Source: Streptomyces sp. SID13726 (GTDB lineage: Bacteria; Actinomycetota; Actinomycetes; Streptomycetales; Streptomycetaceae). Taken from it: 64,000 nt of DNA. The DNA is taken from NCBI RefSeq assembly GCF_010548375.1, contig NZ_JAAGLY010000034.1, positions 1 through 64,000 on the forward strand, written 5' to 3'. The notes below the pieces were generated by a model. It saw nothing but the letters and a program-made list of their open reading frames with translations. It was not told the origin of the DNA and ran no database searches. This document shows, piece by piece, positions 23,192-31,418 of the stretch; position 1 is the stretch's first letter, and every line of letters begins with the position of its first letter. The translations under genes and the position numbers were made by a program.

Positions 23192-24034
23192 TCAGAGCAG
23201 GGAGCGCCGCTCCGGTACCACCCTCGGCAGCCGGTACGGCAGAGCGCCGTACCAGAGGCGGGCCACCGTGAAGCCGAACAGGAGGCACAGGACGCCGCCC
23301 ACCGCGTCGAGCCAGAAGTGGTTGGCGGTGGCGACGATGACCACGAGCGTCGCCGCCGGGTAGAGCAGGCCCAGGATCCGCACCCAGGGGACCGACGCCA
23401 GGGTGAAGATCGTCAGGCCGCACCACAGGGACCAACCGATGTGCATGGACGGCATCGCGGCGTACTGGTTGGACATGTGCTTGAGGTCGCCGGAGGCCAT
23501 CGAGCCCCAGGTCTGGTGGACCATGACGGTGTCGACGAAGTGCCCGCCGTTCATCAGCCGCGGGGGCGCGAGGGGATACAGGTAGTAGCCGACCAGCGCC
23601 ACGGCCGTCGTCGCGAACAGCACCAGACGGGCCGCCGCGTAGCGGCCGGGGTGGTGACGGAAGAGCCAGACGAGGACGGTCAGCGTCACGATGAAGTGCA
23701 GCGTCGCGTAGTAGTAGTTCATCCCGACGATGAGCCAAGTCGCCGAGTTGACCGCGTGGTTGACGGACTCCTCGACGGCGATGCCGAGATGGTGCTCCAT
23801 CCGCCAGATCCAGTCGGCGTTGCGCAGCGCCTCCGCCTTCTGCTCCGGTACGGCGTTGCGGATCAGTGAGTACGTCCAGTAACTCACCGCGATCAGCAGG
23901 ATCTCGAACCACAGGCGCGGTCGGCGCGGAGTGCGCAGCCGACGCAGCGGGCCGGGCTTGGCGGAGGCCGTGCCGGAGTCCGGGAGGGCCACGTTCTCGC
24001 GGTCTTCCAGACTGGTCACGGTCGGGTCACCCAT
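23192..24034 (-). CDS. PAP2-superfamily membrane phosphatase/phosphotransferase
   Basis: 280 residues from the ATG at 24034. After a cytosolic N-terminus come about six membrane helices. PAP2/AUR1-type active-site motifs are present: YPLAPPRLMNGG, PSMHIGWSLWCGLT (Ser-His pair) and ATANHFWLDAVGG (His/Asp). This PAP2_3 form is found in actinobacterial inositol-phospholipid or polyprenyl-phosphate enzymes; here the substrate is probably a lipid phosphate on the outer face of the membrane. Lies between the LysR gene and malR with no sign of co-function. Confidence 0.88.
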   Translation of the reverse strand: MGDPTVTSLEDRENVALPDSGTASAKPGPLRRLRTPRRPRLWFEILLIAVSYWTYSLIRNAVPEQKAEALRNADWIWRMEHHLGIAVEESVNHAVNSATWLIVGMNYYYATLHFIVTLTVLVWLFRHHPGRYAAARLVLFATTAVALVGYYLYPLAPPRLMNGGHFVDTVMVHQTWGSMASGDLKHMSNQYAAMPSMHIGWSLWCGLTIFTLASVPWVRILGLLYPAATLVVIVATANHFWLDAVGGVLCLLFGFTVARLWYGALPYRLPRVVPERRSLL

Positions 24035-24174
24035 AGACACAAAGTCTGCCAGAGAAGCCTTGACCCCTCGATCATCCCAAGGTCTGGTTCGACCCGCATG
24101 TCCTACGGCGGGCGGACCGTCCCTTTCTCCTCCCCACGGACGAGATGCCCCGACCCGTGCTCCCCGGGTGCTCC

Positions 24175-25230
24175 CTAGGGACGACCGGGTGCCGAGGCCG
24201 TCGAACCCCGTACCACCAGCTCCGGCATGAACACGAACTCGCTGTGCGGCGCGGGCGTTCCGCCGATCTCCTCCAGCAACGTCCGTACCGCCGCCTGTCC
24301 CATCGCCGGCACCGGCTTGCGGACCGTGGTCAGCGGCGGGTCGGTGAAGGCGATCAGGGGGGAGTCGTCGAAGCCCACGACCGAGACGTCCCGCGGCACT
24401 TCCAGACCCCGCTGCCGGGCCGCGCGTATCGCGCCCAGCGCCATCATGTCGCTCGCGCACACCACCGCCGTGCAGTCACGGTCGATGAGCGCGGTCGCCG
24501 CCGCCTGACCACCCTCAAGGGTGTACAGCGAGTGCTGCACCAGCTCGGCCTCGATGTCCGCGGCCGGCAGGTTCAGCTGGTCCTGCATGGCGCGCACGAA
24601 GCCCTCGATCTTGCGCTGCACCGGCACGAACCGCTTGGGGCCCAGCGCCAGGCCGATCCGGGTGTGCCCGAGCGACACCAGATGCGTCACCGCCAGGGCC
24701 ATCGCCGCGCGGTCGTCGGGGGAGATGAACGGCGCCTGCACCTTGGGGGAGAAGCCGTCCACCAGCACGAACGGCACGCCCTGCGCCCGCAGCTGTTCAT
24801 AGCGCTGCATGTCCGCCGAGGTGTCCGCGTGCAGCCCGGAGACGAAGATGATGCCCGCCACGCCCCGGTCGACGAGCATCTCGGTGAGCTCGTCCTCCGT
24901 GGAGCCGCCCGGGGTCTGGGTGGCCAGGACCGGGGTGTAGCCCTGCCGGGTCAGCGCCTGCCCGATCACCTGGGCCAGCGCCGGGAATATCGGGTTCTCC
25001 AGCTCCGGGGTGATCAGCCCCACCAGGCCCTCGCTGCGCTGCCGCAGCCTGACCGGACGTTCGTAGCCCAGCACGTCCAGAGCGGCCAGCACGGACTGGC
25101 GGGTGGTGGCGGCGACGCCGGGCTTCCCGTTGAGGACGCGGCTGACGGTCGCTTCGCTCACCCCCGCCTGGGCGGCGATGTCGGCTAGCCGTGTGGTCAC
25201 GGCACCGGACTGTACCGGCCGTATCGTCAT
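24175..25230 (-). CDS. malR: LacI-family maltose repressor MalR
   Basis: 351 residues from the ATG at 25230 (GAGGGA 5 nt upstream); a GTG at 25200 directly before TTRLADIAAQ is an alternative. The LacI helix-turn-helix reads TRLADIAAQAGVSEATVSRV, then LNGKPGVAATTRQSV with the hinge Leu/Ala helix. The effector domain has LVGLITPELENPIFPALAQV, VCASDMMALGAIRAARQRG and VSVVGFDDSPLIAFTDPPLT. Divergent from malE, it matches S. coelicolor MalR, which represses malEFG and is relieved by maltodextrin. Its orthologue Reg1 in S. lividans also controls amylases, fitting the downstream genes here. Confidence 0.93.
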   Translation of the reverse strand: MTIRPVQSGAVTTRLADIAAQAGVSEATVSRVLNGKPGVAATTRQSVLAALDVLGYERPVRLRQRSEGLVGLITPELENPIFPALAQVIGQALTRQGYTPVLATQTPGGSTEDELTEMLVDRGVAGIIFVSGLHADTSADMQRYEQLRAQGVPFVLVDGFSPKVQAPFISPDDRAAMALAVTHLVSLGHTRIGLALGPKRFVPVQRKIEGFVRAMQDQLNLPAADIEAELVQHSLYTLEGGQAAATALIDRDCTAVVCASDMMALGAIRAARQRGLEVPRDVSVVGFDDSPLIAFTDPPLTTVRKPVPAMGQAAVRTLLEEIGGTPAPHSEFVFMPELVVRGSTASAPGRP

Positions 25231-25297
25231 CGCGGTCCCTCAGTTCTGGTCGGCTCCCCTTGTCCCGCAAGGGATGATTCCCGTACGGGTGGGGGAT

Positions 25298-25428
25298 GGC
25301 AAGAGCTTGCAGAGTCTTGCACAGCCGCTCCCGAACGGCTTCATCCCTGTAAACAAGCGTCTCACGAGGGTCGCCGACAGGTCACGCCCGGATAACTTCG
25401 ACGTCTTCTTGCAGTTTTTTTCTGCAAG
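25298..25428. promoter_or_regulatory. MalR-type operators in the malR-malE promoter region
   Basis: The 319-bp gap holds repeated CTTGCA half-sites. GGCAAGAGCTTGCAG followed by TCTTGCA lies at about 25298-25321. CTTGCAG-N7-CTGCAAG (25408-25428) is a perfect inverted repeat around seven T residues, 122 bp before the malE start. CTTGCAG-type repeats are the described MalR/Reg1 targets in Streptomyces. The malE promoter should lie between 25428 and 25550; a short AGCAC/CAG repeat precedes the ribosome site. Confidence 0.7.
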
Positions 25429-25549
25429 GTCTTTCGTGTGGCTTACAACGCTGTTACGTTCGGCCACGCCCGGCGGAGAAGGCGGACGGGACCCCCTTCG
25501 CAGCACAGCAGCACAGCAGCACACGGGCCATCACCCTCAAGGAGATCTC

Positions 25550-26818
25550 ATGCGGCGTGGCATAGCGGCCACCGCGCTGGTGGCGTCCTTCGCCCTCGCG
25601 GCGACGGCCTGCGGCGGAAGCGACAGCGGCGACAAGGCCGACGGTCCGACCACCATCACCTGGTGGGACACCTCCAACGCCACCAATGAGGCGCCGACGT
25701 ACAAGGCCCTGATCAAGGAGTTCGAGGCCGCCAACAAGGACGTCAAGGTCAAGTACGTCAACGTCCCCTTCGACCAGGCGCAGAACAAGTTCGACACCGC
25801 CGCCGGCGCGTCCGGCGCCCCCGACGTGCTGCGCTCCGACGTCGGCTGGACCCCCGCCTTCGCCAAGAAGGGCTACTTCCTGCCGCTCGACGGCACCGAG
25901 GCCCTCGCCGACCAGGCCAAGTTCAAGCCGAACCTGATCGAGCAGGCCAAGTACGAGGGCAAGACCTACGGCGTGCCGTTCGTCACCGACACCCTCGCCC
26001 TGGTCTACAACAAGCAGCTCTTCCAGAAGGCCGGCGTCGAGGCCCCCAAGACCTGGGACGACCTGAAGAAGGCCGCCGCCACCATCAAGGCGAAGACCGG
26101 CGTCGACGGCTACTGGGGCTCCACCCAGGCCTACTACGCCCAGACCTTCCTCTACGGCGAGGGCACCGACACCGTCGACACCGCCGCCAAGAAGATCACC
26201 GTGAACTCGGCCGCCGCCAAGAAGGGCTACGGCACCTGGCTGAGCCTCTTCTCCGGCAAGGGCCTGCACAAGGCCGACACCACCGCCGACGCCTACGCCC
26301 ACATCCAGGACGCGTTCGTCAACGGCAAGGTCGCCGCGATCATCCAGGGCCCCTGGGAGATCACGAACTTCTACAAGGGCACGGCCTTCACGGACAAGGC
26401 CAACCTCGGCATCGCGACCGTCCCGGCCGGCTCCACCGGCAAGTCCGGCGCCCCGACCGGCGGCCACAACCTCTCGGTCTACGCCGGCTCGGACGCCGCC
26501 CACCAGAAGGCCGCCGAGAAGTTCATCAACTTCATGACGTCCGCCAAGTCGCAGACCGAGATCGCCCTGAAGAACTCCACGCTGCCCACGCGTGACGACG
26601 CCTACACCGCCGAGGTCAAGGCCGACCCGGGCATCGCCGGCTACCAGACGGTCCTCTCGGCCGCCCAGCCCCGCCCGGCCCTGCCCGAGTACAGCTCCCT
26701 GCTGACCCCGCTGGACACCGAGCTGCTGAAGATCGCCGGCGGCAAGGAGTCCCTGGACAAGGGTCTGAGCAACGCCGAGGTCGCCATCGCCAAGCTGGTG
26801 CCCGACTTCAGCAAGTGA
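25550..26818 (+). CDS. malE: Maltose/maltodextrin-binding lipoprotein MalE
   Basis: 422 residues from the ATG at 25550 (GGAGAT 4-9 nt upstream). Type II signal MRRGIAATALVASFALAATA with Cys in ATACGGSDSG, so the protein is lipid-anchored outside the membrane. Family 1 solute-binding fold: TTITWWDTSNATNEAPTYKA, PDVLRSDVGWTPAFAKKGYF, YGVPFVTDTLALVYNKQLFQ, AAIIQGPWEITNFYKG and GGHNLSVYAGS. It delivers maltodextrins to MalFG. First gene of malEFG under MalR control; the ATPase (MsiK in Streptomyces) is encoded elsewhere. Confidence 0.95.
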   Translation: MRRGIAATALVASFALAATACGGSDSGDKADGPTTITWWDTSNATNEAPTYKALIKEFEAANKDVKVKYVNVPFDQAQNKFDTAAGASGAPDVLRSDVGWTPAFAKKGYFLPLDGTEALADQAKFKPNLIEQAKYEGKTYGVPFVTDTLALVYNKQLFQKAGVEAPKTWDDLKKAAATIKAKTGVDGYWGSTQAYYAQTFLYGEGTDTVDTAAKKITVNSAAAKKGYGTWLSLFSGKGLHKADTTADAYAHIQDAFVNGKVAAIIQGPWEITNFYKGTAFTDKANLGIATVPAGSTGKSGAPTGGHNLSVYAGSDAAHQKAAEKFINFMTSAKSQTEIALKNSTLPTRDDAYTAEVKADPGIAGYQTVLSAAQPRPALPEYSSLLTPLDTELLKIAGGKESLDKGLSNAEVAIAKLVPDFSK

Positions 26819-26826
26819 GCCCGCGT

Positions 26827-26869
26827 GGCCGCCGGATCCCCCGATCGTGGGGGGAGGGATCCGGCGGCC
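26827..26869. promoter_or_regulatory. Stable hairpin between malE and malF
   Basis: GGCCGCCGGATCCC (26827-26840) pairs perfectly with GGGATCCGGCGGCC (26856-26869), loop 15 nt, 8 bp after the malE stop. Such structures after binding-protein genes protect the upstream mRNA and let only part of transcription continue, keeping MalE more abundant than MalFG. Confidence 0.75.
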
Positions 26870-26921
26870 GCCGGCCTGTGCCCAGGCCCGTCCCCTGAAC
26901 CTCCAGAAGGTGTCGAGAACC

Positions 26922-27926
26922 ATGACAGTCGCCATCGACCGCGCGACCGGCAAACGCCGCGGTGACCACGGGCCCCGCCCCGGGCTCGGCCAGCGTCTGA
27001 AGCACGGATACCAACGGCACTGGTACGCCTACGCGATGATCGCCCCGGTGGCCGTCGTGCTCGGCGTCCTCGTGCTCTACCCCCTGGTCTACGGCGTCTA
27101 CCTCACGCTCACCGACGCCAACAGCCTCAACACGGCCCGCACCATCGGCGTCAACCACATCGACGCCACCTACAAGTTCATCGGCCTGGACAACTACGTC
27201 GACATCCTGTGGGGCCCCACCGCCTACGACCGCTTCTGGTCCCACTTCATCTGGACGATCGCCTGGACCGCCCTGTGTGTCGCCCTGCACTACTGCATCG
27301 GGCTCGGCCTCGCGCTGCTGCTCAACCAGAAGCTGCGCGGCCGCACCCTGTACCGGCTGATCCTCGTCCTGCCGTGGGCCGTGCCGACCTTCGTCACCGT
27401 CTTCGGCTGGCGGTTCATGCTCGCCGACGGCGGCATCATCAACACCGCCCTGGACGCACTCCATCTGCCGTCACCGGCCTGGCTGGAGGACACCTTCTGG
27501 CAGCGGTTCGCCGCGATCATGGTCAACACCTGGTGCGGTGTGCCGTTCATGATGGTCTCGCTGCTCGGCGGACTCCAGTCCATCGACGCCTCCCTGTACG
27601 AGGCCGCCGAGATGGACGGCGCGAGCGCCTGGCAGCGGTTCCGCTACGTCACCCTCCCGGGCCTGCGCTCGGTCAGCTCCACCGTCGTACTGCTCGGCAT
27701 CATCTGGACGTTCAACCAGTTCGCCGTGATCTTCCTGCTGTTCGGCAACACCGCCCCGGACGCGCAGATCCTCGTCACCTGGGCCTACTACCTGGGCTTC
27801 GGACAGCAGCCGCGCGACTTCGCGCAGTCGGCGGCGTACGGCATCCTGCTGCTGGCCATCCTGATCGTCTTCACCTCCTTCTACCGCCGCTGGCTGAACC
27901 GCAATGACCAGCAGCTCGCGATCTGA
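26922..27926 (+). CDS. malF: Maltose ABC transporter permease MalF
   Basis: 334 residues from the ATG at 26922 (AAGGTGTCGAG upstream). Integral membrane permease with about six helices: YAMIAPVAVVLGVLVLYPLV, FIWTIAWTALCVALHYCIGL, LILVLPWAVPTFVTVFGWRF, VNTWCGVPFMMVSLLGGLQS and VLLGIIWTFNQFAVIFLLFG among them. The EAA loop that contacts the ATPase is EAAEMDGASAWQRFRYVTLP. The large periplasmic loop of E. coli MalF is absent, as usual in Gram-positives. Cotranscribed with malE and malG. Confidence 0.94.
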   Translation: MTVAIDRATGKRRGDHGPRPGLGQRLKHGYQRHWYAYAMIAPVAVVLGVLVLYPLVYGVYLTLTDANSLNTARTIGVNHIDATYKFIGLDNYVDILWGPTAYDRFWSHFIWTIAWTALCVALHYCIGLGLALLLNQKLRGRTLYRLILVLPWAVPTFVTVFGWRFMLADGGIINTALDALHLPSPAWLEDTFWQRFAAIMVNTWCGVPFMMVSLLGGLQSIDASLYEAAEMDGASAWQRFRYVTLPGLRSVSSTVVLLGIIWTFNQFAVIFLLFGNTAPDAQILVTWAYYLGFGQQPRDFAQSAAYGILLLAILIVFTSFYRRWLNRNDQQLAI

Positions 27927-27939
27927 GGCGGGAGCCCCC

Positions 27940-28845
27940 ATGAGTACGACCACAGCCGAGACCCCCGCCACGGTGAACGACCGGCCCGCCGAGGCACCCC
28001 GCCGGACCCGCGGCCGCGGTGACGCAAGCCTCGCCGGCTCGCTCGTCTCGCACGGCATCCTGATCGTCGCGAGCCTCGTCGCGCTGTTCCCGATCCTCTG
28101 GCTGATCTTCCTGTCCCTCGGCCCGGACAAGGACGACTACCTCCACCCGGGCGGCATCTGGAAGAAGATGACGTTCGACAACTACTCGTTCGTCCTCCAG
28201 CACACCGAGTTCTTCAGCTGGCTCAAGAGCTCGCTGATCGTCTCGCTCGGCACCACGGTCATCGGCGTACTGATCGCCGCGACCACCGGGTACGCCGTCT
28301 CCCGGATGCGCTTCCCGGGCTACCGGAAGTTCATGTGGGTGCTCCTGGTCACGCAGATGTTCCCGGTAGCCGTACTCATGGTGCCGATGTACCAGATGCT
28401 CTCGGACCTGAAGCTCATCGACAGCTACCTTGGACTCGTCCTCGTGTACTGCTCGACGGCCGTGCCGTACTGCGCCTGGCTGCTCAAGGGGTACTTCGAC
28501 ACCATCCCGTTCGAGATCGACGAGGCCGGACGCGTCGACGGGCTGACCCCCTTCGGCACGTTCGCGCGGCTGATCCTGCCGCTCGCGCGACCCGGACTCG
28601 CGGTCGCGGGCTTCTACAGCTTCCTGACCGCCTTCGGCGAGGTCGCGTTCGCCTCCACGTTCATGCTGTCCGACACCAAGTACACCTTCGCGGTGGGCCT
28701 CCAGAGCTTCGTCAGCGAGCACGACGCCCAGCGGAACCTGATGGCGGCGACGGCCGTGCTGATCGCGATACCGGTGTCGGTGTTCTTCTATCTCGTGCAG
28801 AAGAACCTCGTGACCGGACTCACGGCGGGCGGCACGAAGGGGTAG
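27940..28845 (+). CDS. malG: Maltose ABC transporter permease MalG
   Basis: 301 residues, 13 bp after malF, ATG at 27940 with GGGAG upstream. Six membrane helices (ILIVASLVALFPILWLIFLS; SLIVSLGTTVIGVLIAATTG; FMWVLLVTQMFPVAVLMVPM). The EAA-type loop is DEAGRVDGLTPFGTFARLIL. It forms the channel with MalF; substrates come from the neighbouring amylases. Confidence 0.94.
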   Translation: MSTTTAETPATVNDRPAEAPRRTRGRGDASLAGSLVSHGILIVASLVALFPILWLIFLSLGPDKDDYLHPGGIWKKMTFDNYSFVLQHTEFFSWLKSSLIVSLGTTVIGVLIAATTGYAVSRMRFPGYRKFMWVLLVTQMFPVAVLMVPMYQMLSDLKLIDSYLGLVLVYCSTAVPYCAWLLKGYFDTIPFEIDEAGRVDGLTPFGTFARLILPLARPGLAVAGFYSFLTAFGEVAFASTFMLSDTKYTFAVGLQSFVSEHDAQRNLMAATAVLIAIPVSVFFYLVQKNLVTGLTAGGTKG

Positions 28846-29039
28846 GCGGCCGTTGTTCTCCGGCTGCGGCCCTCGCCGTGGCCGGTCGCGCCCACGCGGC
28901 GGAGCCGCACTTCGATACAGCCCCGCGCCCCCAAGGACCCGAGGTGGCCGTGGTCTCCATCCGACCCCGCTGTGGCTACGGCCACCTCGTCACTCTTCTC
29001 ACCTCTGACCCCATGACCCCGTTACGTACCAAGGACGCC
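28846..29039. repeat. malG / alpha-glucosidase spacer: dispersed repeat plus inverted repeat
   Basis: About 28884-28930 matches a short element very common between Streptomyces genes (core GGCGGAGCCGCAnnTCGATA then CAGCCCCGCGCCCC). Next to it CGAGGTGGCCGT (28940-28951) pairs with ACGGCCACCTCG (28978-28989) across 26 nt. These may end the malEFG message or process it; the downstream gene may have its own promoter. Confidence 0.6.
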
Positions 29040-30722
29040 ATGAGCCAGCAGCACTCCGCCACTGACCCGGCACCGACCTCCCCCCTCGCCACCGCCCCGC
29101 GCAGGGACTGGTGGCGGGACGCGGTGATCTACCAGGTCTATCCGCGCAGCTTCGCCGACAGCAACGGCGACGGCATGGGCGACCTGGAAGGCATCCGCAC
29201 CCGGCTCCCGTACCTGCGCGACCTCGGCGTGGACGCCGTGTGGCTCAGCCCCTTCTACGCCTCCCCGCAGGCCGACGCCGGCTACGACGTCGCCGACTAC
29301 CGGGCCGTCGACCCCATGTTCGGCAACCTCCTCGACGCCGACGCGCTGATCCGCGACGCCCGCGGGCTCGGCCTGCGCATCATCGTCGACCTGGTGCCCA
29401 ACCACTCCTCCGACCAGCACGAGTGGTTCAAGCGCGCCGTCGCCGAGGGCCCCGGATCATCGCTCAGGGACCGCTACCACTTCCGCCCCGGCAAGGGCGA
29501 GAACGGCGAACTCCCGCCCAACGACTGGGAGTCCATCTTCGGCGGCCCCGCCTGGACCCGCGTCACCGAACCGGACGGCTCGCCCGGCGAGTGGTACCTC
29601 CACCTCTTCGCCCCCGAGCAGCCCGACTTCAACTGGGACCACCCGGCCGTCGGCGACGAGTTCCGCTCCATCCTGCGGTTCTGGCTCGACATGGGCGTGG
29701 ACGGCTTCCGCATCGACGTGGCCCACGGCCTGGTCAAGGCGGACGGCCTGCCCGACCTCGGCTCCCACGACCAGCTCAAGCTGCTGGGCAACGATGTCAT
29801 GCCGTTCTTCGACCAGGACGGCGTCCACGAGATCTACCGTCAGTGGCGCCTGATCCTCGACGAGTACTCCGGCGAGCGCATCTTCGTCGCCGAGGCATGG
29901 ACCCCGACCGTCGAACGCACCGCGAACTACGTCCGCCCCGACGAACTCCACCAGGCCTTCAACTTCCAGTACCTGTCGACGGAATGGGACGCGAAGGAAC
30001 TCCGCGCGGTCGTCGACCGCACCCTGGAGGCCATGCGCCCGGTCGGCGCCCCGGCCACCTGGGTCCTCTCCAACCACGACGTCACCCGCCACGCCACCCG
30101 CTTCGCCAACCCGCCCGGCCTCGGCACCCAGATCCGGCTCGCGGGCGACCGGGAACTGGGCCTGCGCCGAGCCCGCGCGGCCACCCTCCTCATGCTGGCC
30201 CTGCCGGGCTCGGCCTACGTCTACCAGGGCGAGGAGCTGGGCCTCCCCGACGTCGTCGACCTGCCCGACTCCGTGCGCCAGGACCCGGCGTACTTCCGCG
30301 GCGCCGGCCAGGACGGCTTCCGCGACGGCTGCCGGGTGCCGATCCCGTGGACGCGCGAGGGATCGTCGTACGGCTTCGGCGCGGGCGGCAGCTGGCTGCC
30401 CCAGCCGTCGGACTGGGCCGAGCTGAGCGTGGAGGCACAGACCGGCGACCCGGACTCCACCCTGGAGCTGTACCGCACGGCCCTGTCCGTCCGCCGCACC
30501 CACCCGGACCTCGGCGCGGGCTCCTCCGTCGAGTGGCTCCGCGCCCCCGAGGGCGTACTCGCCTTCCGCCGCGGCGAGTTCGTCTGCGTCACCAACACCG
30601 GCACCGAGTCGGTGACGACTCCGGCGTACGGCCGCCTCCTCCTCGCGAGCGGCGAGGTGGCCGAGGTCGACGGCGACGCGAAGGTGCCGGGCGACACGAC
30701 CGTGTGGTGGACGACGGCCTGA
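29040..30722 (+). CDS. Cytoplasmic GH13 alpha-glucosidase/oligo-alpha-glucosidase
   Basis: 560 residues. The ATG at 29040 follows AAGGACGCC; an in-frame ATG at 29013 is possible. No signal peptide. GH13 signatures in order: WWRDAVIYQVYPRSFADSNG, DLVPNHSS (region I), DGFRIDVAHG (nucleophile Asp near 225), FVAEAW (acid Glu near 287) and LSNHDVTRH (stabilising Asp near 345), then YQGEELGLPDV. The overall form matches GH13_30-type alpha-glucosidases. Position after malEFG suggests it cuts imported maltodextrins to glucose. Confidence 0.92.
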   Translation: MSQQHSATDPAPTSPLATAPRRDWWRDAVIYQVYPRSFADSNGDGMGDLEGIRTRLPYLRDLGVDAVWLSPFYASPQADAGYDVADYRAVDPMFGNLLDADALIRDARGLGLRIIVDLVPNHSSDQHEWFKRAVAEGPGSSLRDRYHFRPGKGENGELPPNDWESIFGGPAWTRVTEPDGSPGEWYLHLFAPEQPDFNWDHPAVGDEFRSILRFWLDMGVDGFRIDVAHGLVKADGLPDLGSHDQLKLLGNDVMPFFDQDGVHEIYRQWRLILDEYSGERIFVAEAWTPTVERTANYVRPDELHQAFNFQYLSTEWDAKELRAVVDRTLEAMRPVGAPATWVLSNHDVTRHATRFANPPGLGTQIRLAGDRELGLRRARAATLLMLALPGSAYVYQGEELGLPDVVDLPDSVRQDPAYFRGAGQDGFRDGCRVPIPWTREGSSYGFGAGGSWLPQPSDWAELSVEAQTGDPDSTLELYRTALSVRRTHPDLGAGSSVEWLRAPEGVLAFRRGEFVCVTNTGTESVTTPAYGRLLLASGEVAEVDGDAKVPGDTTVWWTTA

Positions 30723-30734
30723 GCGGAACGGAGG

Positions 30735-30769
30735 ATCACCGGGCTCCCACGGGGGCCCGGTGATTTTTC
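30735..30769 (+). terminator. Rho-independent terminator after the alpha-glucosidase
   Basis: ATCACCGGGC (30735-30744) pairs with GCCCGGTGAT (30755-30764), followed by TTTTTCT. A textbook intrinsic terminator, 12 bp after the stop. Confidence 0.88.
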
Positions 30770-30850
30770 TGCCGGGCGTGTCGATCGGCGGGACCCGCGA
30801 TCGACGCTTGGGTGAGAGGGCGAACAGCGCCCCCCACCCGAGGAGAGACC

Positions 30851-31417
30851 ATGCGTATCCGAGCCCGCCTGAGCATGAGCGCCGACGGCTATGTGACCAC
30901 CCCGTCCGGCTGGCCCGCCCTGACCGCCGACCCGGCGTTCGTCTCCGGCCAGAGCCACGGGATCCGCGAGTTCCTGGCGGACTGCGAGGCGGCCCTCATG
31001 GGCCGTACGACCTTCGAGCCCGCCCTCACCAACAGCCGCTGGCCCTGGCCCGACCTGAACGTCTTCGTCCTCGGCTCGCACCGCCCGGAGGGCACCCCCG
31101 ACCACGTCACCACCGACAGCGACCCGGTCCGCCTGCTGGAGAAACTCCGTGCGGCCAACCACGGCGGAGACGTCCACCTCATCGGCGGCCCCCGCACGAT
31201 CGGCACCTTCCACGCCCTCGGCGCCCTCGACAGCCTCGAACTGGTCGTCCTCCCCCTGCTGTTCGGCGGCGGCACACAACTGACCCCCGCGCTCAGCGCG
31301 GAGGCCGGCCTGACCTTCCAGAGCCAACGGGCCCTGCCCGGAGGGTCGGTGGAGATCGTCTACTCCTGCGGGGGCAGCCGAAGCGGCCTTCCGGGCAAGC
31401 CTGCCAGTCAGAGGTGA
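30851..31417 (+). CDS. Dihydrofolate reductase / RibD C-terminal family protein
   Basis: 188 residues from the ATG at 30851 (GAGGAGA upstream). RibD/DHFR fold: MRIRARLSMSADGYVTTPSG, EAALMGRTTFEPALTNSRWP, NVFVLGSHRPEGT, VHLIGGPRTIGTFHALGALD and ELVVLPLLFGGG. Probably an NADPH-dependent reductase of unknown substrate; the tail after IVYSCGG is unconserved. It lies convergent to the amylase gene with no spacer and is not obviously part of starch use. Confidence 0.85.
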   Translation: MRIRARLSMSADGYVTTPSGWPALTADPAFVSGQSHGIREFLADCEAALMGRTTFEPALTNSRWPWPDLNVFVLGSHRPEGTPDHVTTDSDPVRLLEKLRAANHGGDVHLIGGPRTIGTFHALGALDSLELVVLPLLFGGGTQLTPALSAEAGLTFQSQRALPGGSVEIVYSCGGSRSGLPGKPASQR

Positions 31418-31418
31418 G

